Assembly: GCF_031755915.1 (NCBI RefSeq)
Contig: NC_083382.1
Span: 5,580,001-5,644,000, forward strand
DNA from: Ziziphus jujuba
Lineage: Eukaryota; Streptophyta; Magnoliopsida; Rosales; Rhamnaceae
DNA: 64,000 nt
Direction of reading: 5' to 3'
The notes under the pieces were generated by a model that saw nothing but the letters and a program-made list of their open reading frames with translations, ran no database searches and was not told where the DNA came from. A program made the translations under genes and the position numbers. Numbering within the stretch: the stretch's first letter is position 1; every line of letters begins with the position of its first letter. Shown in pieces: positions 43,368 through 54,867 of the stretch.

Positions 43368-46304
43368 TTTTTTTTCTTTTCTTTTTTTCCCCTTTTGAAT
43401 TGGACTCGAATTGAATGTATTATAAACTGAATATATAAAAAATTAATGCAGGAAGATGATCGATGATGATGCTTAAGAAAGAGATTAAAAAAGAAAGGCA
43501 CTAGTACTTGGAGCAGAGGCTCTCTGGGTTAAAGGTGTTTGAATGATTGTGTGTTATAATAGACTCCTTTAAATAACTTCATATGTTTAATTAAAAGGTA
43601 TAACTACTCTTTCCCTGAGTATTCTTTTATTACTGCGGAAACACCGATAAGACCGGGTCTATTTTGAGTTTCATTTTTTTTTTTAAATAATAATATAATA
43701 ATAGTACTAGCGATGGATAGGAATCATATACTATTTAATCTATCAATATATCTAACAATAATATATGAATTATTACTTGGTTAGTTTATATTTAATAATT
43801 TTTATTTCTTCGAGGATTCATTTATTCATCCATATTAATATGTTAAACAATCAAACATCACATATATATACTTTTGATAATTATACTGATTATAAACTAG
43901 ATAATGTCTGTGGCATATTACTCAATCAATTTCATATATATGAGCATAACTTGCAATTGATTAATTATTTTTACATTTTTCAACTCCCATGCGGAAATTC
44001 CCAAACGGTATAAATATATACAAAGACTTCCAGGGTCATTAATTATTCATTCAGAGAAGCTGGAAACTAAAGAAATATATTCAAAAGAAAATGCCCTTAC
44101 TTACATAATAAAAAAAGACTTTGAGATCCTTCAAGAATGCCAAATATATACATATCGTTGTTGCTCTTTAAAATTCAATGTCACGTTTTAACATTTCAAC
44201 TAATCCTTTAAGACCGGAAAATTATTTAATATCCCAAATCTAATCAATAATAATATTTTCTTCTTTTAGAACAGCTCGAGCATAGTATTTGCAAGAACTT
44301 AAAAACACTTTTGTATTTAAACCAACGACCTTATTTGTCTGAATTTGTGAGGAATGCACAGCTAGACAGCTTAAATTTGAATCCACCCATCACGTTATAG
44401 CACCAAGTTAATTAAAATGAGACATTGATTCATCTAAAAAATATAGATTATATACAAAGGTGAAATTTTACACAATATACTTTAATATGAATGAACCAAA
44501 TACATAATTAATTAGTAAAAGTTTACCGGTCAACTGCCTTCCTACAAGAAAACGCAATTCGTTTAGGAAGACTTTAAGTAAGCACGTGCACACATTCTGT
44601 CCTTTTAAAAAAAAATTAAAATTAAAAAAAAATACTACTATCATGTTTACACATAAAAAACGACTTATAACAACTTTTTTCCTTTTTCCTTTTTTTTTTT
44701 TTTTTTAAAGGAATTAACATAAACGTATGAAACGGTAGAAAGAAATTTCAGCTTTGATTTCAGCATATATATATAATTAAATGAAGAAATGATGACAAGA
44801 AGCTCGACCATTATTTTGATTTAATCTTGTAAATTTTATAAAAATAAATAGCACAATGATTGATTGATTTCAATTTAATATTATAGTAAAATATCCTTAT
44901 AATAATATCCTATATTGTAATAACTCTCATCAAGTAATAAAAAATTTTGGTTTTAATTTGAATTAAGTTATAAATAAGAATAAATTTTATATTGTAATAC
45001 ATTATAATTGTTTAAAGTCTCATTTAAATATTTTTTTTTCCACGTCATAATAATTATCTGTATATTACAAAAAATATATGTTACATTATAATAAAAGATT
45101 TAACATGACATGATATAAAATATTTATGTAAAATTGTTTACAATAACGATTTATTTTATAAAGTTATTATAATATTTATGAATTTGTAAGTATGTAACAA
45201 TTTCCTAGCAAGGACTGGACATATTTTTATTGAAATGTAACAATTTCCTAGCAAGGACTGGACATATTTTTATTGAAACCAAAATATTTCTAACTTCTCA
45301 AGTATAGTTAAAGCTTTTTAGTGCGAAATATTTTGTATTTCCATACTATCATCTTGTAGATTATATTTAAATATTGAATTAAACTATTTGCATATTATTT
45401 TCTAATAAAGGAAAGGTATAACTTTAGGATTGCACGGGATTTGTTAGACAACAAAATTCTTTAATTACACTTGCTCTAAATTATAACTTTTTCATAATTA
45501 TAAAATTAATTTTGTCTCAAAATATGATTATAGAGACGTTATACCATATCTAATTGCAGGGTTTCTAACTTGCGGAAAAAAAAAATAAAAGAATTGGAAA
45601 TGGCATATAAGTGTATGGCTTTTTCCCATTGTGCCCATGTGTACATTGATTTTGATCAAATGGATTTAGTCAATACTCAAACCAATTCAATATAGGTCGG
45701 TTTTTATATTGTTCAATCACTTTATGCTAAGTATAATAAAAAATCAAATCTAATGCAACCCAGCCTTGGTTGTTTATATTTTTATTGATCTGGATTGGAT
45801 TCAATTTCTACCCAATAAAATCCAATTTTCTGTGTTTAAATTTGAACAAATTTATGCAAAATCTTTATTAGTTATTAACATCCATTCTAATATGTTTAAA
45901 TCATTAAAAAAAAATTCATCCATAAAACATACATTAATAATATAAAAAGGACCAAATGGGTTAAATCATACAACTACTAAATTACATTCAAGCTTTTTCA
46001 TCACAAGATTTCAAGCTAAAAAAGATCATACAACTAATAAATTTTTAACATAGTATATAATTATTGGATTGGATTAATTTTGATGGGTTATTTTCAAACA
46101 CCCAAATCGATAACAAATTCAATCCAATTAAATTTCAAAATTTTTAATCCAACTGAATTCAATTTAATTGAGTTGATCTAATAAAATTAGATTTGATTGG
46201 ATTAAATCAATTAATTTCATTGGATTAGTTATAATTTGTCCACCTGTATCCAATAGTTGTCACCCTTTGGGCCTCCACAAAGTAAAAATATATATAAACA
46301 TATA

Positions 46305-46337
<33 letters not shown>

Positions 46338-47566
46338 GTTAGAAACTTTTCATATTGTACCTTCGAAGATTTTCAGTACAATTGAAGATTCTAATTGAAA
46401 ATTTAGAATGTAGATATTCATCCAGATGACCATCCAGAAGAATAATTGGCCAGCAACTCGTCGGGGAGCATGGAACAAATTTCTAATGAATGATGCAAGA
46501 GTTCCTTTCAGACAGTTGGTAACGATGATTGATAACAACTTCCATTTTTCAGATTTAAGACTTGGTGATATAGAAACCCATTTCTAATTTGTATATTTAA
46601 AGATTGAATGATACAAGAAGAATGAATATAAAATGGGAAAAAAATAAATAAATAAAAGAGATTTAAAAAAAAAAAAAAGCTTTAACTTCATGCAATCATA
46701 CAATCTTAAATATGCAGCAATTTTGCATCATCTCTTGTTATGGCCATTGCATCAGCACGTATTATCACAACAAACAAATTATTATGACCGTTGGATTGCA
46801 AATGTATCTTTACAATGTAATTTATAAAATATATTATACTAAATTATATATAATTTGGGACAATGTTCACCATATATTATAAATATGTACATTCAAGATA
46901 GCAAAATTATAGAATTTACTATGCACAGTCAACAAATACGGTGGTCACAAAAGTCTACAAATGCGGTGGTCACAAACTATATATCATACCAATTGCAACT
47001 TGATTATACTTTCTGAAATTAAGTAGACTTCTTTCTTTCTTCTTTATTATTATTATTATTTTATTTTATTATTTTATATATATATATATATATTTTTTTT
47101 TTTTTTGCTGACACTTATATCATATCTGTCCATATTTATATATATATATATATATATTATTCCTATTCGAACGCAAGTTAATATGGATGACCCAAAATTT
47201 TTCAAAACAAAATGTAGATGACCAAAAATAGAAAAGTTTAATATCAGCTTATGTAATTGAATGACGAATAAACGGTGATAGGGCCATCAAAGTCAAAGAA
47301 CGTATGATTCTTAGTTTGGATTTGATCCAGTAAATTAACAATATGAAAATTAATCATCTTAACCATAAGAATTAGTCAAGTTTTGAATAATAATATTTTG
47401 ACTTGCTAGGTATCTCAACCGAAAAAAAAAAAAGTATGTTCATTTAGGTTGGTCCTTCGGCAATGATGGAGTAGTTGTTAATTGGATTTTGAGCCTTCAA
47501 ATGCAATCCGAGTTACAAACTTAGCCCAACCCAAGCCGGATTATGGGTGAGCTTGGATTAGTGTCA
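43368..47566. other. Long gene-free spacer with NLR-2 promoter
   Basis: About 4.2 kb, strongly AT-rich. It holds the NLR-2 upstream region with the block shared with NLR-1 (43630-43660), several AT arrays (about 46293-46336, 47074-47092, 47139-47157), the 43-bp tandem duplication, and a stretch at about 45640-46250 rich in ATTGGATT/AATCCAAT words that looks like an old repeat. Open frames are short and unrecognisable. No gene is seen. Confidence 0.55.
45192..45277. repeat. Tandem duplication, two identical 43-bp units
   Basis: The unit, containing CCTAGCAAGGACTGGACATA, occurs at 45192-45234 and again at 45235-45277 without visible differences, so it is recent. Non-coding. Confidence 0.9.
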
Positions 47567-47626
47567 GGGGTTTTTTCGATAAATAGCCACCTTACAATTC
47601 CATTTTAGAAAAATAGCAAAATTTTT
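47567..47626. repeat. MULE 2 left terminal inverted repeat
   Basis: Inverse partner of 52695-52754. Reads GGGTTTTTTCGATAAATAGC, then CCACCTTACAA and CCATTTTAGAAAAATAGC. Same family as the ends of MULE 1 (GGTTTT..ACCACCCC..AAAAATAGCAA). Confidence 0.9.
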
Positions 47627-47751
47627 TTTTTTTTTAAAAACTAGCCACTTTGGGACAAAAATATCTTTGATAAAATTGAAAATTACGCAAAAGGTTTTTT
47701 TTACACCCTTTCCTTTCTTCCTCTACACAGCCGTTCGTGGGGGTGGGGTTT

Positions 47752-48039
47752 CTACACAGTCAATGAAGAAGGCTGGTCTGTCGGCTTATGTCCCATTCGC
47801 CGCCTCCCTCCTTTTCCCATAATTTCCACAGACGCCTCTTTCCGTTTCTTACTTATTCCACTTCTTGTAAGTGGAATACCTTCATCTTTTTCATCATGAC
47901 TTGCCTGTGGTGGCTTGTCTCGAACAACAGGTACAACATTGTATGGAGTACTATCATGACGTACATCCCATGCCAAGTTGCCGATATATGCATGCTCAAC
48001 TTCAGTCACATTCATTAAGCCATGAACGGGATACTGCAA
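47752..48039 (-). pseudogene. Tail of the MULE 2 DUF1985-type gene
   Basis: A 95-codon open stretch reading YPVHGLMNVTEVEHAYIGNL and ending in a Lys/Arg-rich segment (GISKKRKEASVEIMGKGGRR) with a stop at about 47752. It lies downstream of the DUF1985 exons on the same strand and fits as a later exon of that gene. No Ulp1 catalytic motif is present. The product is not otherwise recognised. Confidence 0.45.
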
Positions 48040-48189
48040 AAGACAAAAGGGATTATAATCAAGTGATTAGCAAGTAATACTAATATTCATACAAATACTG
48101 CAAAAGTGTATAAATAATATTATTATGTTGGAATGTATATTTATATATATATATATATATTTGTACATATAAGTGGAAGAACTCATAGA

Positions 48190-49136
48190 CTTACATCACG
48201 ATGATCGAAGAGTTCAGTGGCCTTTTCAAATCTTGGCACTTGTGAAAAATGCCAATTAAGAATTCAAGGGAATGCCATGTCCGGTAACTTCTTTCCGAAT
48301 GCTTGACCCAACGAAGGAATTGTCTCAAAACCCCAAATCTGTAAAACAATTAATTAGTAATGAATAAGTAAAGAAATACACACCATAAATACAAGTGTAA
48401 CAAACTTTAAATAATAGTGTAACAAACTTACCATGAAAGCGAAAGGAAACCCACAAAGACTATAACTCTTTGACTTGTTTAAAGCCATGGACTCTCTATG
48501 CTCAAAAGCACTCTTCAACAATCTAATGGTGGTAGTATACGATAAAGTACCCTATGGATAGTTATTGAAGTACTCTAAATCGTCCACCATCTCCAAGTGA
48601 TTATGAGGTGCGGTGGCCATGCTTTCTTTGCCTAGAAGAACCGTCTCTAGGAAATATAATAAAGCCAACTTCAATCTATCATCGTCGGCTTCATCATTGT
48701 CTTGACACTGTGCAATCATGAAAGCTTCGGTTATCTCCGAATTAGTGACCTTTCACTTTCCGCCAAAATACGTGTCACTAATACGAGTAGAGATGTTAAC
48801 CTGCCTATTGGGTTCGTAACCAAACCGTAGACCTGTAATTATGGTGAAGTCTCTCTGTGTAAATCTAGCACCACGCCCTCCAAAATTGAATACCATAGAG
48901 TCCTTGTCGTCGCAAACACATTGCCTATACAGCATGCTGTTGACGATGTGGCCACTAAATTGTATCTCGTTGGCCTTCAAAAAGTGGCCAAAACAGCTAT
49001 CCTCAAACTTCTTTATTTGGGCTGGAGTCAGCTTGAACTTAATATCCGACACGACTTTCCAGAAGTTCGATCTACAATTAACCTTTGCCCTCGATATCTC
49101 CGAGTCCCAAAACCTTCGTTGGTAATCCGAATCCAT
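48190..49136 (-). pseudogene. DUF1985 (Ulp1-associated) gene fragment of MULE 2
   Basis: The main exon (49136-48753) reads FWKVVSDIKFKLTPAQIKKF, FGHFLKANEIQFSGHIVNSM and RGARFTQRDFTIITGLRFG, the signature of DUF1985. That domain normally precedes an Ulp1-like peptidase in plant MULE-carried genes. Text continues leftwards in pieces: LKLALLYFLETVLLGKESMA, ESMALNKSKSYSLCGFPFAF and VWGFETIPSLGQAFGKKLPD, broken by stops (for example TAG at about 48553) and at least one apparent intron (about 48340-48430). The catalytic Ulp1 part is missing. It is probably a dead gene whose product never had a known function. Confidence 0.75.
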
Positions 49137-49199
49137 TTATCTGCAAATCAAATACAACAAAACATAACAGATGGAGGAAACGTTTTTTCCGACACAAGA

Positions 49200-49365
49200 A
49201 AAGCCTGAACGACAATTTTTCCGCCTGGAGGAAAAGGTTTTCCGCCTGGAGGAAAACATTTCCTCCAGGAGGAAAACATTTTAAATTTCCTCCAGGAGTA
49301 AAAAAATCCCCGCCGGGAGGAAAAAAAGAGGAAATATTTTCCTCAGGGTGGAAAATTTTCCAGAA
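49200..49365. repeat. Array of palindromic TTTTCC..GGAAAA units (MULE 2)
   Basis: About seven units such as TTTTCCGCCTGGAGGAAAAG, TTTCCTCCAGGAGGAAAACA and CCCCGCCGGGAGGAAAAA. Each is an imperfect palindrome of near 20 bp. The array lies just upstream of the DUF1985 exon. It is related to the arrays at 30364-30612 and 33673-33790 in MULE 1. Confidence 0.8.
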
Positions 49366-52249
49366 CCAAAATAACATACACCTAACGGGATTTGTGCAAC
49401 AATATAATGAAAATGGCTAAAGAATATTTTCAAACCAGCGCATAAGACATTATACATTAGTAGTGTACATTATACATTGCTTCCTAAGGATAACCTATAG
49501 ATATATTATGGTTTCACATTCAAACCTCCCATTAAATTCAAACAAAAACACAACTTCACAATAGTTTTAATTTCACATTTCACATTCTAACCATGCAACA
49601 CAAACATTTCTGTCACACCAAATAACACAATATTATAAGCATAGCGCATAATGACAAGGTTCAAAATTGTAAAACTCATTCAATACAGCACAACTAAAGG
49701 TTTTTAGATAAGTTCGTTACATTAAAGCGAAATTAGTTTGCAAAATATTTTCTATGTTGTACAGAGAAGCAACTTACATTAATGGGGGACAAACCACCAC
49801 CAATGCTTCTCTATCTATTTATATATCTCTCTCTCTCTTTATCTATCTCTGTGAGTGTATGTGTAATTTTATCAGCTTGCACTTGTAACTCCACGATCGC
49901 AAATTTTGTGCTTCAATTTTCTGCTCAGTCCATCAGTTGCTCCTCCAATGCTGAAAGAAATAGAAAATCAATATTAGTAACCATGCAGCAATCAAATTTA
50001 GCATATTATATGTGTAAGATGTGCATATGAACAAGAGCATATGAGAAATTTGGAAATTTTCCACCAACAGAAAAAAAACCATAAAAAGCATAAACCCTTT
50101 TAAACAAATATAATCCATACAATTAGGTATGTCTAACCAGTCATAAGCCAGATCTCAACATGAAAACCAAGAAAAACAACTAACACTCCAGTTAAAATCT
50201 CTGTTCTGGTTGCCTAATCAATTCACTCAAGTCAAAACACTCCATATCAGCAAAGATATTAGCCCATCATTGCATGAGATGTGGTATGCGATTTCAATTT
50301 GTGATAAATCCTATGATTCAAATTAACCATTTAGTGACACTTGGTTCTATCCTTTAGCGGGCAATGTCCTGTAACCAAATAGAAACGCAGACTTCCATAG
50401 TTAACCATTGGAATAAAAAATTACTTGATAAACTGATTTGGGGTGGTTGAGACTGAAGGCTCCCTCTCATGGCATCACATTGTCCATGAAAACAAATATT
50501 GTTATAATTACAGCTTCACAATAAAGAACTGAGCACATAGCCTAAGAACTGAAAACAAGGCTTTAATTTAGTAATGCTGGTTTAAAGCACACGTATATGG
50601 CATGGACTAGTTGCTCTAGATGTTCATGTTATTTCTACCCAAAAAATAAAAATAAAAAAATTAAACTCCACACCTCATAAAATTTGACTAGAAAGCTAGT
50701 TTCATCATCAGAAGATAAAAGAGGAAGAGAAGTTTACTTGCCAAATCTGTTCAAGCTGAAATGCAAGAAATCCAAACTTAAAAAGCTTCAAAACTCAACA
50801 ATGACATCTCACCAAACACCCATCTAAAACCACATGCAAGGTTCCCATCGGATAGAGAAGCCAACAAAGAGTGATATTGATTTGTACCAACAAAATGGAA
50901 GCAATAATTTTTTTTCTTCTCTCAAACTTGAAAGTGAAAGGAGATTGATTTTCAAAATATCATCTAGCTTCTACACCTTTAAAAACCATGACATGTACAA
51001 TGAACTTAGAAATGAGAGACTCCATCAAAACTTGACTGCAACAATGATCATAACTAATTTGATTGAAGTTCAAATTCTCAACACAAATCAACCAAAATTG
51101 TTCAAGTAATAGGAACACTTATTTGTGTTGCATGCTCAAATAATGGTAGTTAATAAGCTAATAAAGTGGAAAGATGTAATCTGGTCAGCACATACAGTGA
51201 TCCATGCTAATAAAAAGAACGAATATTTATAAGATAAGCACTGTCATTAAAATCATAATCATCAACCTCACTTTCACATAGGATTTCAAAAAAGGAAAAA
51301 TCTCAATTATACATAAATCGATGGTTAACAACAATCAAGATAGTTTTCCAGTCAAATCATAGATCCCAAACTACATTTCCAGCAATTGGCATTGAAACCC
51401 TCCAGAATGCATGAATGGGTCCCAAATGGGACTTGTATGCACATACAATGCAGATTTAGTCCACTGAATAAATGCAGAGACAAAGGAACCAGGGAAAAAC
51501 AAAACAAGAACTGAGAATAGCTGTGTCCAAGTAAAATAAAATAACCCTTCGACAAAAAATGTCAGTGCTAAAAAATCACGCAGGCATAGATTGGTTAAGT
51601 AAATTTGAGTACCAAGTTTTATGCCAAGACACTAAAAAATTTATATAAGGGATCTATTATTCTTTTACCAACAAAGGTAATTTTCTTCTTCATCTTGATA
51701 CTGAGTTATCAGGAACAGGGCAAAAGCATGCATTATATCTCAATTGGTACAAAATCTTCAAATAATCATACAATTATATAATTATATATATATATATATA
51801 GCTTAAATGAGACGAGACCCAAACTATATGTATAATGTTCTGTACACCAAAACTAGGTCCAAACAATTTATGTGGTAAATTAGACAAGTAGACATGATGA
51901 ATTATCTCCTATATCCGTTATTTTCTTTCTCGGACCTTAGGAAATATGATTTCAGAGGGTGCGTTTGGCATATATAATGGACTCTCTGTATGATAGAAAT
52001 ATGAAATTATGCCCTAACTCTCTCTCTCTCTATTTCTATTTTTCTGTTTTGGAAAATTATATGAAAGCTGAGGACAGTGGGGGAAGCTGCACGCACCCAA
52101 AAAGAATGCTCTGCTATTTGACTCGGAATGCAAGCAATAGTGAGCTATGGCACACTTTCTGTGTACTTGAAGATTTTAAGCAAACAAGAAGAAGAAAAAA
52201 AATGTTAAAGTTGTTGGAAGCACCGGTGCTTTCAGAGAAAGGTTACCTT

Positions 52250-52490
52250 GCAGCTATGGCAACGGCTAGCCCCTGGTGGGAGGACGATGACGGCGAACGG
52301 CACTATAGTGGTGCGAGGACAATTACGGCGGCAAACGGTATGGAAGGCGTTGCCTTTTGTGTGCCTCCTCTGTCTCTGGTAGCTCTCAATCGAACGACTC
52401 TTGCCGACACAACAATGGACGAGGACGACGCTGGCGAATGGGAGATGAATGTCGGTGAAAATGGTGGCCGGGATGGTAATTTTTGAAATG
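52250..52490. other. GC-rich open segment inside MULE 2, origin unknown
   Basis: Bases 52250-52490 are much richer in GC than the rest of the element. They are open on the plus strand (MATASPWWEDDDGERHYSGA and on to DEDDAGEWEMNVGENGG, stop at 52486) and on the minus strand (SRPPFSPTFISHSPASSSSI). The segment sits at the same subterminal place as the captured dynamin exon of MULE 1, so captured host DNA is possible. I recognise no family in either reading. Confidence 0.45.
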
Positions 52491-52694
52491 CCCTAGCTGC
52501 GTTTTCAAACGTTTTCAAAGGGAAAGTAAAAAAAACAAAACCGAAACCAAAAAAAAAACATTGGTTAGTTTAATGTTTGAAATGCCCTAGCTGCCTTTTG
52601 ATAGAGAAAAGAACAAAAAAAAACAAAAAGAAAAAATATAGATAAGGGTACTTTAGTCCAAACGGGTAAAATATTGGTTAGTTTTTAAAAAAAT

Positions 52695-52754
52695 AAAAAA
52701 ATTTGCTATTTTTCTAAAATGGAGTTGTAAGGTGGCTATTTATCGAAAAAACCC
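52695..52754. repeat. MULE 2 right terminal inverted repeat
   Basis: Inverse partner of 47567-47626, ending CGAAAAAACCC directly before the target duplication TTAGTGTCAG. Confidence 0.9.
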
Positions 52755-52764
52755 TTAGTGTCAG

Positions 52765-53519
52765 TCCAGCTTCAGCTCAAAACTAGATGGATCTGATGTT
52801 CAGCCCAAATGTATAACTTGTATTGTTAAGCGAGACAGCAACGATGAAATTGAGACGGAGAAGTAGTTTTAGTGACAAAAGGTTTATGTGATGAAAATCT
52901 GTTGTATTCAATGGCACAAATTTGTTGTAATGACAAAAAGCACCTAAAAAAAAGACAAAGCGCAACTTTTAGGAGTCGGTTTTTTTTTTTTTTTTTGAAG
53001 TGGAAATAAATTAAATAAACGCCATTTTATGTCGAAATTTTTCGTCTTTTACTACAATAATAAGTACTCGATCATCTATTAATATCAAAAAAATTACTAC
53101 ATTAACATTAATTATACGTCCCAAAATATATAAAAATTAGTTTTACATTAATTAAATAGGTTAGGTTCTTAAACTTCAAACTTCAATGTATAAAGCATTG
53201 AATTTTTTTTTTTTTTTTTGCCACCAAGAAAAGAGGTATTAGGAAATTCAAAAAAATAAAACACAAAAAAAAAAAATAAATGAAAGAACTATTGATTGTC
53301 TTAAGAAATTTTTTTCATCTGCACAAAGTCTTATCCAATAATTTTATGTTTGATTTTAATTTCATCATATTTAATTTATTTTAGAACGTTATTTAAAAGA
53401 GATTTAAAAATTCAAATTTGATTTATAGCTTTTTGGATTCACTTAATTGGGAAGGACAAACCAACCAAGACAGTATTAATTTAGTCCAAGAAAATATAGT
53501 AAGTCTTAAAATTCTTATT
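52765..53519. other. Right flank of MULE 2; repeat related to 34350-34510
   Basis: The first 150 bases continue the target repeat described at 34311-34863. The rest is AT-rich with poly-T and poly-A runs. No gene is seen. Confidence 0.5.
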
Positions 53520-54867
53520 TAGCCAAACACTACATGAGGAAAATAATTTTTAAAAATTGAATCCTTTTAGAATTTTTATACTTTTTAAATGAAACCCAAG
53601 GCGTTTTATGACCTGAGAGTATTTGGAAAGATAAAACTACAGTTTATTGAAATGTTTTATATCAAATGCTTTTTAATGTAACAAGTTTAATCATATATTT
53701 AATTTTAAGCATTTGAAGAAATGTGTGCATAGATAAGATAAGGTTAACATTACAACTAGAAACTGAAACATTGTTCGTGAAGATTTAGATTTGAGAGTGC
53801 ATAAATGACTCATAACCTTCCTTTTAACTTATTTTGATGGAAAGTACAAACAAAATTCAAATATAATTTACAAAGCAAGGTAGACAATAGATTACAAAAC
53901 AAAATTGTAGTCACGGTTAAGATTTCTGCTTTACTTATTTCCCCTTCACCACCAATCAATCACCACGATAATTCAACGCCCAATTTCCCTATGTAGACAA
54001 ATTTTTTTCACCCATATAAACCACGAATTTAAAAAGTTAGTGAAAAGTCCTCCCAATGAAAAACAAAAATCCTTTCTTATTAAATCTTAGTGCACTTTTA
54101 AAAAATATATATATAAATAAACAATTAAAAGATAAAAACAATCCTTTAATATTAGATAACGAGTGCATTGTCTAAAGGACTCGCAGTGCACAAGATTTCA
54201 ACCAGACTTTTAATTAGTTGGAAGATAAAAGGAGTGGATATAAAAAAAATAAATTTAATAATATATAGGTATAATTAATACAATTATATAGATTAGGTTA
54301 ACATTACAAAAAACAAACTGAAACATTGTTCATGAAGATTTGAGATTTCAGAGAGTCCGCAAATGACTTGCTTCCAACCTTGTAACTTATTTTGATAAAA
54401 AGTACAAACAAAGTACAAACAAACTTCAAACATATTTTAAAAACCAAGGTAGACAATGGATTACAAAAAATAATTGAGGTGACTGGTATATGATTTCTGC
54501 TTTGCATTTTTTTTCTTTTTTTTTTTTTTTTTTTTTTTGGTGGTGGAAAAATTTACAGGGCACCACCGATCGATTCACCATGATAATTCAATGCCCGATT
54601 CCCTATGTAGAAAAATTGTTCACCTATAAACCATGAATTTTAAAATTTAGCCCAATGTCCTCCCAAGCAAAAAACCCAAAAAAAAAAAAAAAAAAAAAAA
54701 GAGGAAGAAATTTCTCCTTCAATATGAGATAACGAGTGTATTGGCTAATGAAGTAGCAATGCACAAGATTTGAACCGCAGTTTTAAATGTTAGATAATAA
54801 AAGAGTGGATATAACAACATATTTAATAATACATAAGTGTATAATTGATACAATTAATTAACCACCA
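53520..54867 (-). repeat. NLR 3'-flank block, copies B and C in tandem
   Basis: Two successive copies (about 53520-54290 and 54300-54845) of the block found downstream of the NLR pseudogene at 17281-18130. Shared text includes ATTGTTC.TGAAGATTT.GA, GATTTCTGCTTT and TATGTAGA.AAATT. No NLR body remains between them, so the coding parts were deleted or the flanks duplicated alone. Poly-T/A runs at about 54509-54538 and 54677-54700 interrupt copy C. Confidence 0.65.

Larger units (their letters stand above)
47567..52754. mobile_element. MULE 2: younger relative of MULE 1 lacking transposase
   Basis: A 5.2-kb element flanked by the 10-bp duplication TTAGTGTCAG (47557-47566 and 52755-52764). Its terminal repeats start GGGTTTTTTCGATAAATAGC and match over about 60 bp with one or two differences, so the insertion is much younger than MULE 1. 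Genes read leftwards from the right end: a GC-rich segment (52250-52490) and a DUF1985 gene fragment (49136 to about 48190). No mudrA text is found, so it would depend on transposase supplied elsewhere. Bases 49770-49870 match MULE 1 near 29820-29960 in inverse orientation. The rest of 49400-52000 is AT-rich, with no gene I recognise. Confidence 0.9.

Noticed and set aside
46350..46538. 62-codon minus-strand open frame in the 43.4-47.6 kb spacer.
   Set aside because: Short, no family features, in strongly AT-rich sequence with nearby AT arrays.
50834..51109. 91-codon open frame within MULE 2.
   Set aside because: AT-rich composition, no recognisable motif, and no link to the DUF1985 gene on the other strand.
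52445..52480. GGTGAAAATGGTG in MULE 2 resembles the captured dynamin exon 3 of MULE 1.
   Set aside because: Only about 13 bases match, the flanks differ, and the orientation relative to the element is wrong.
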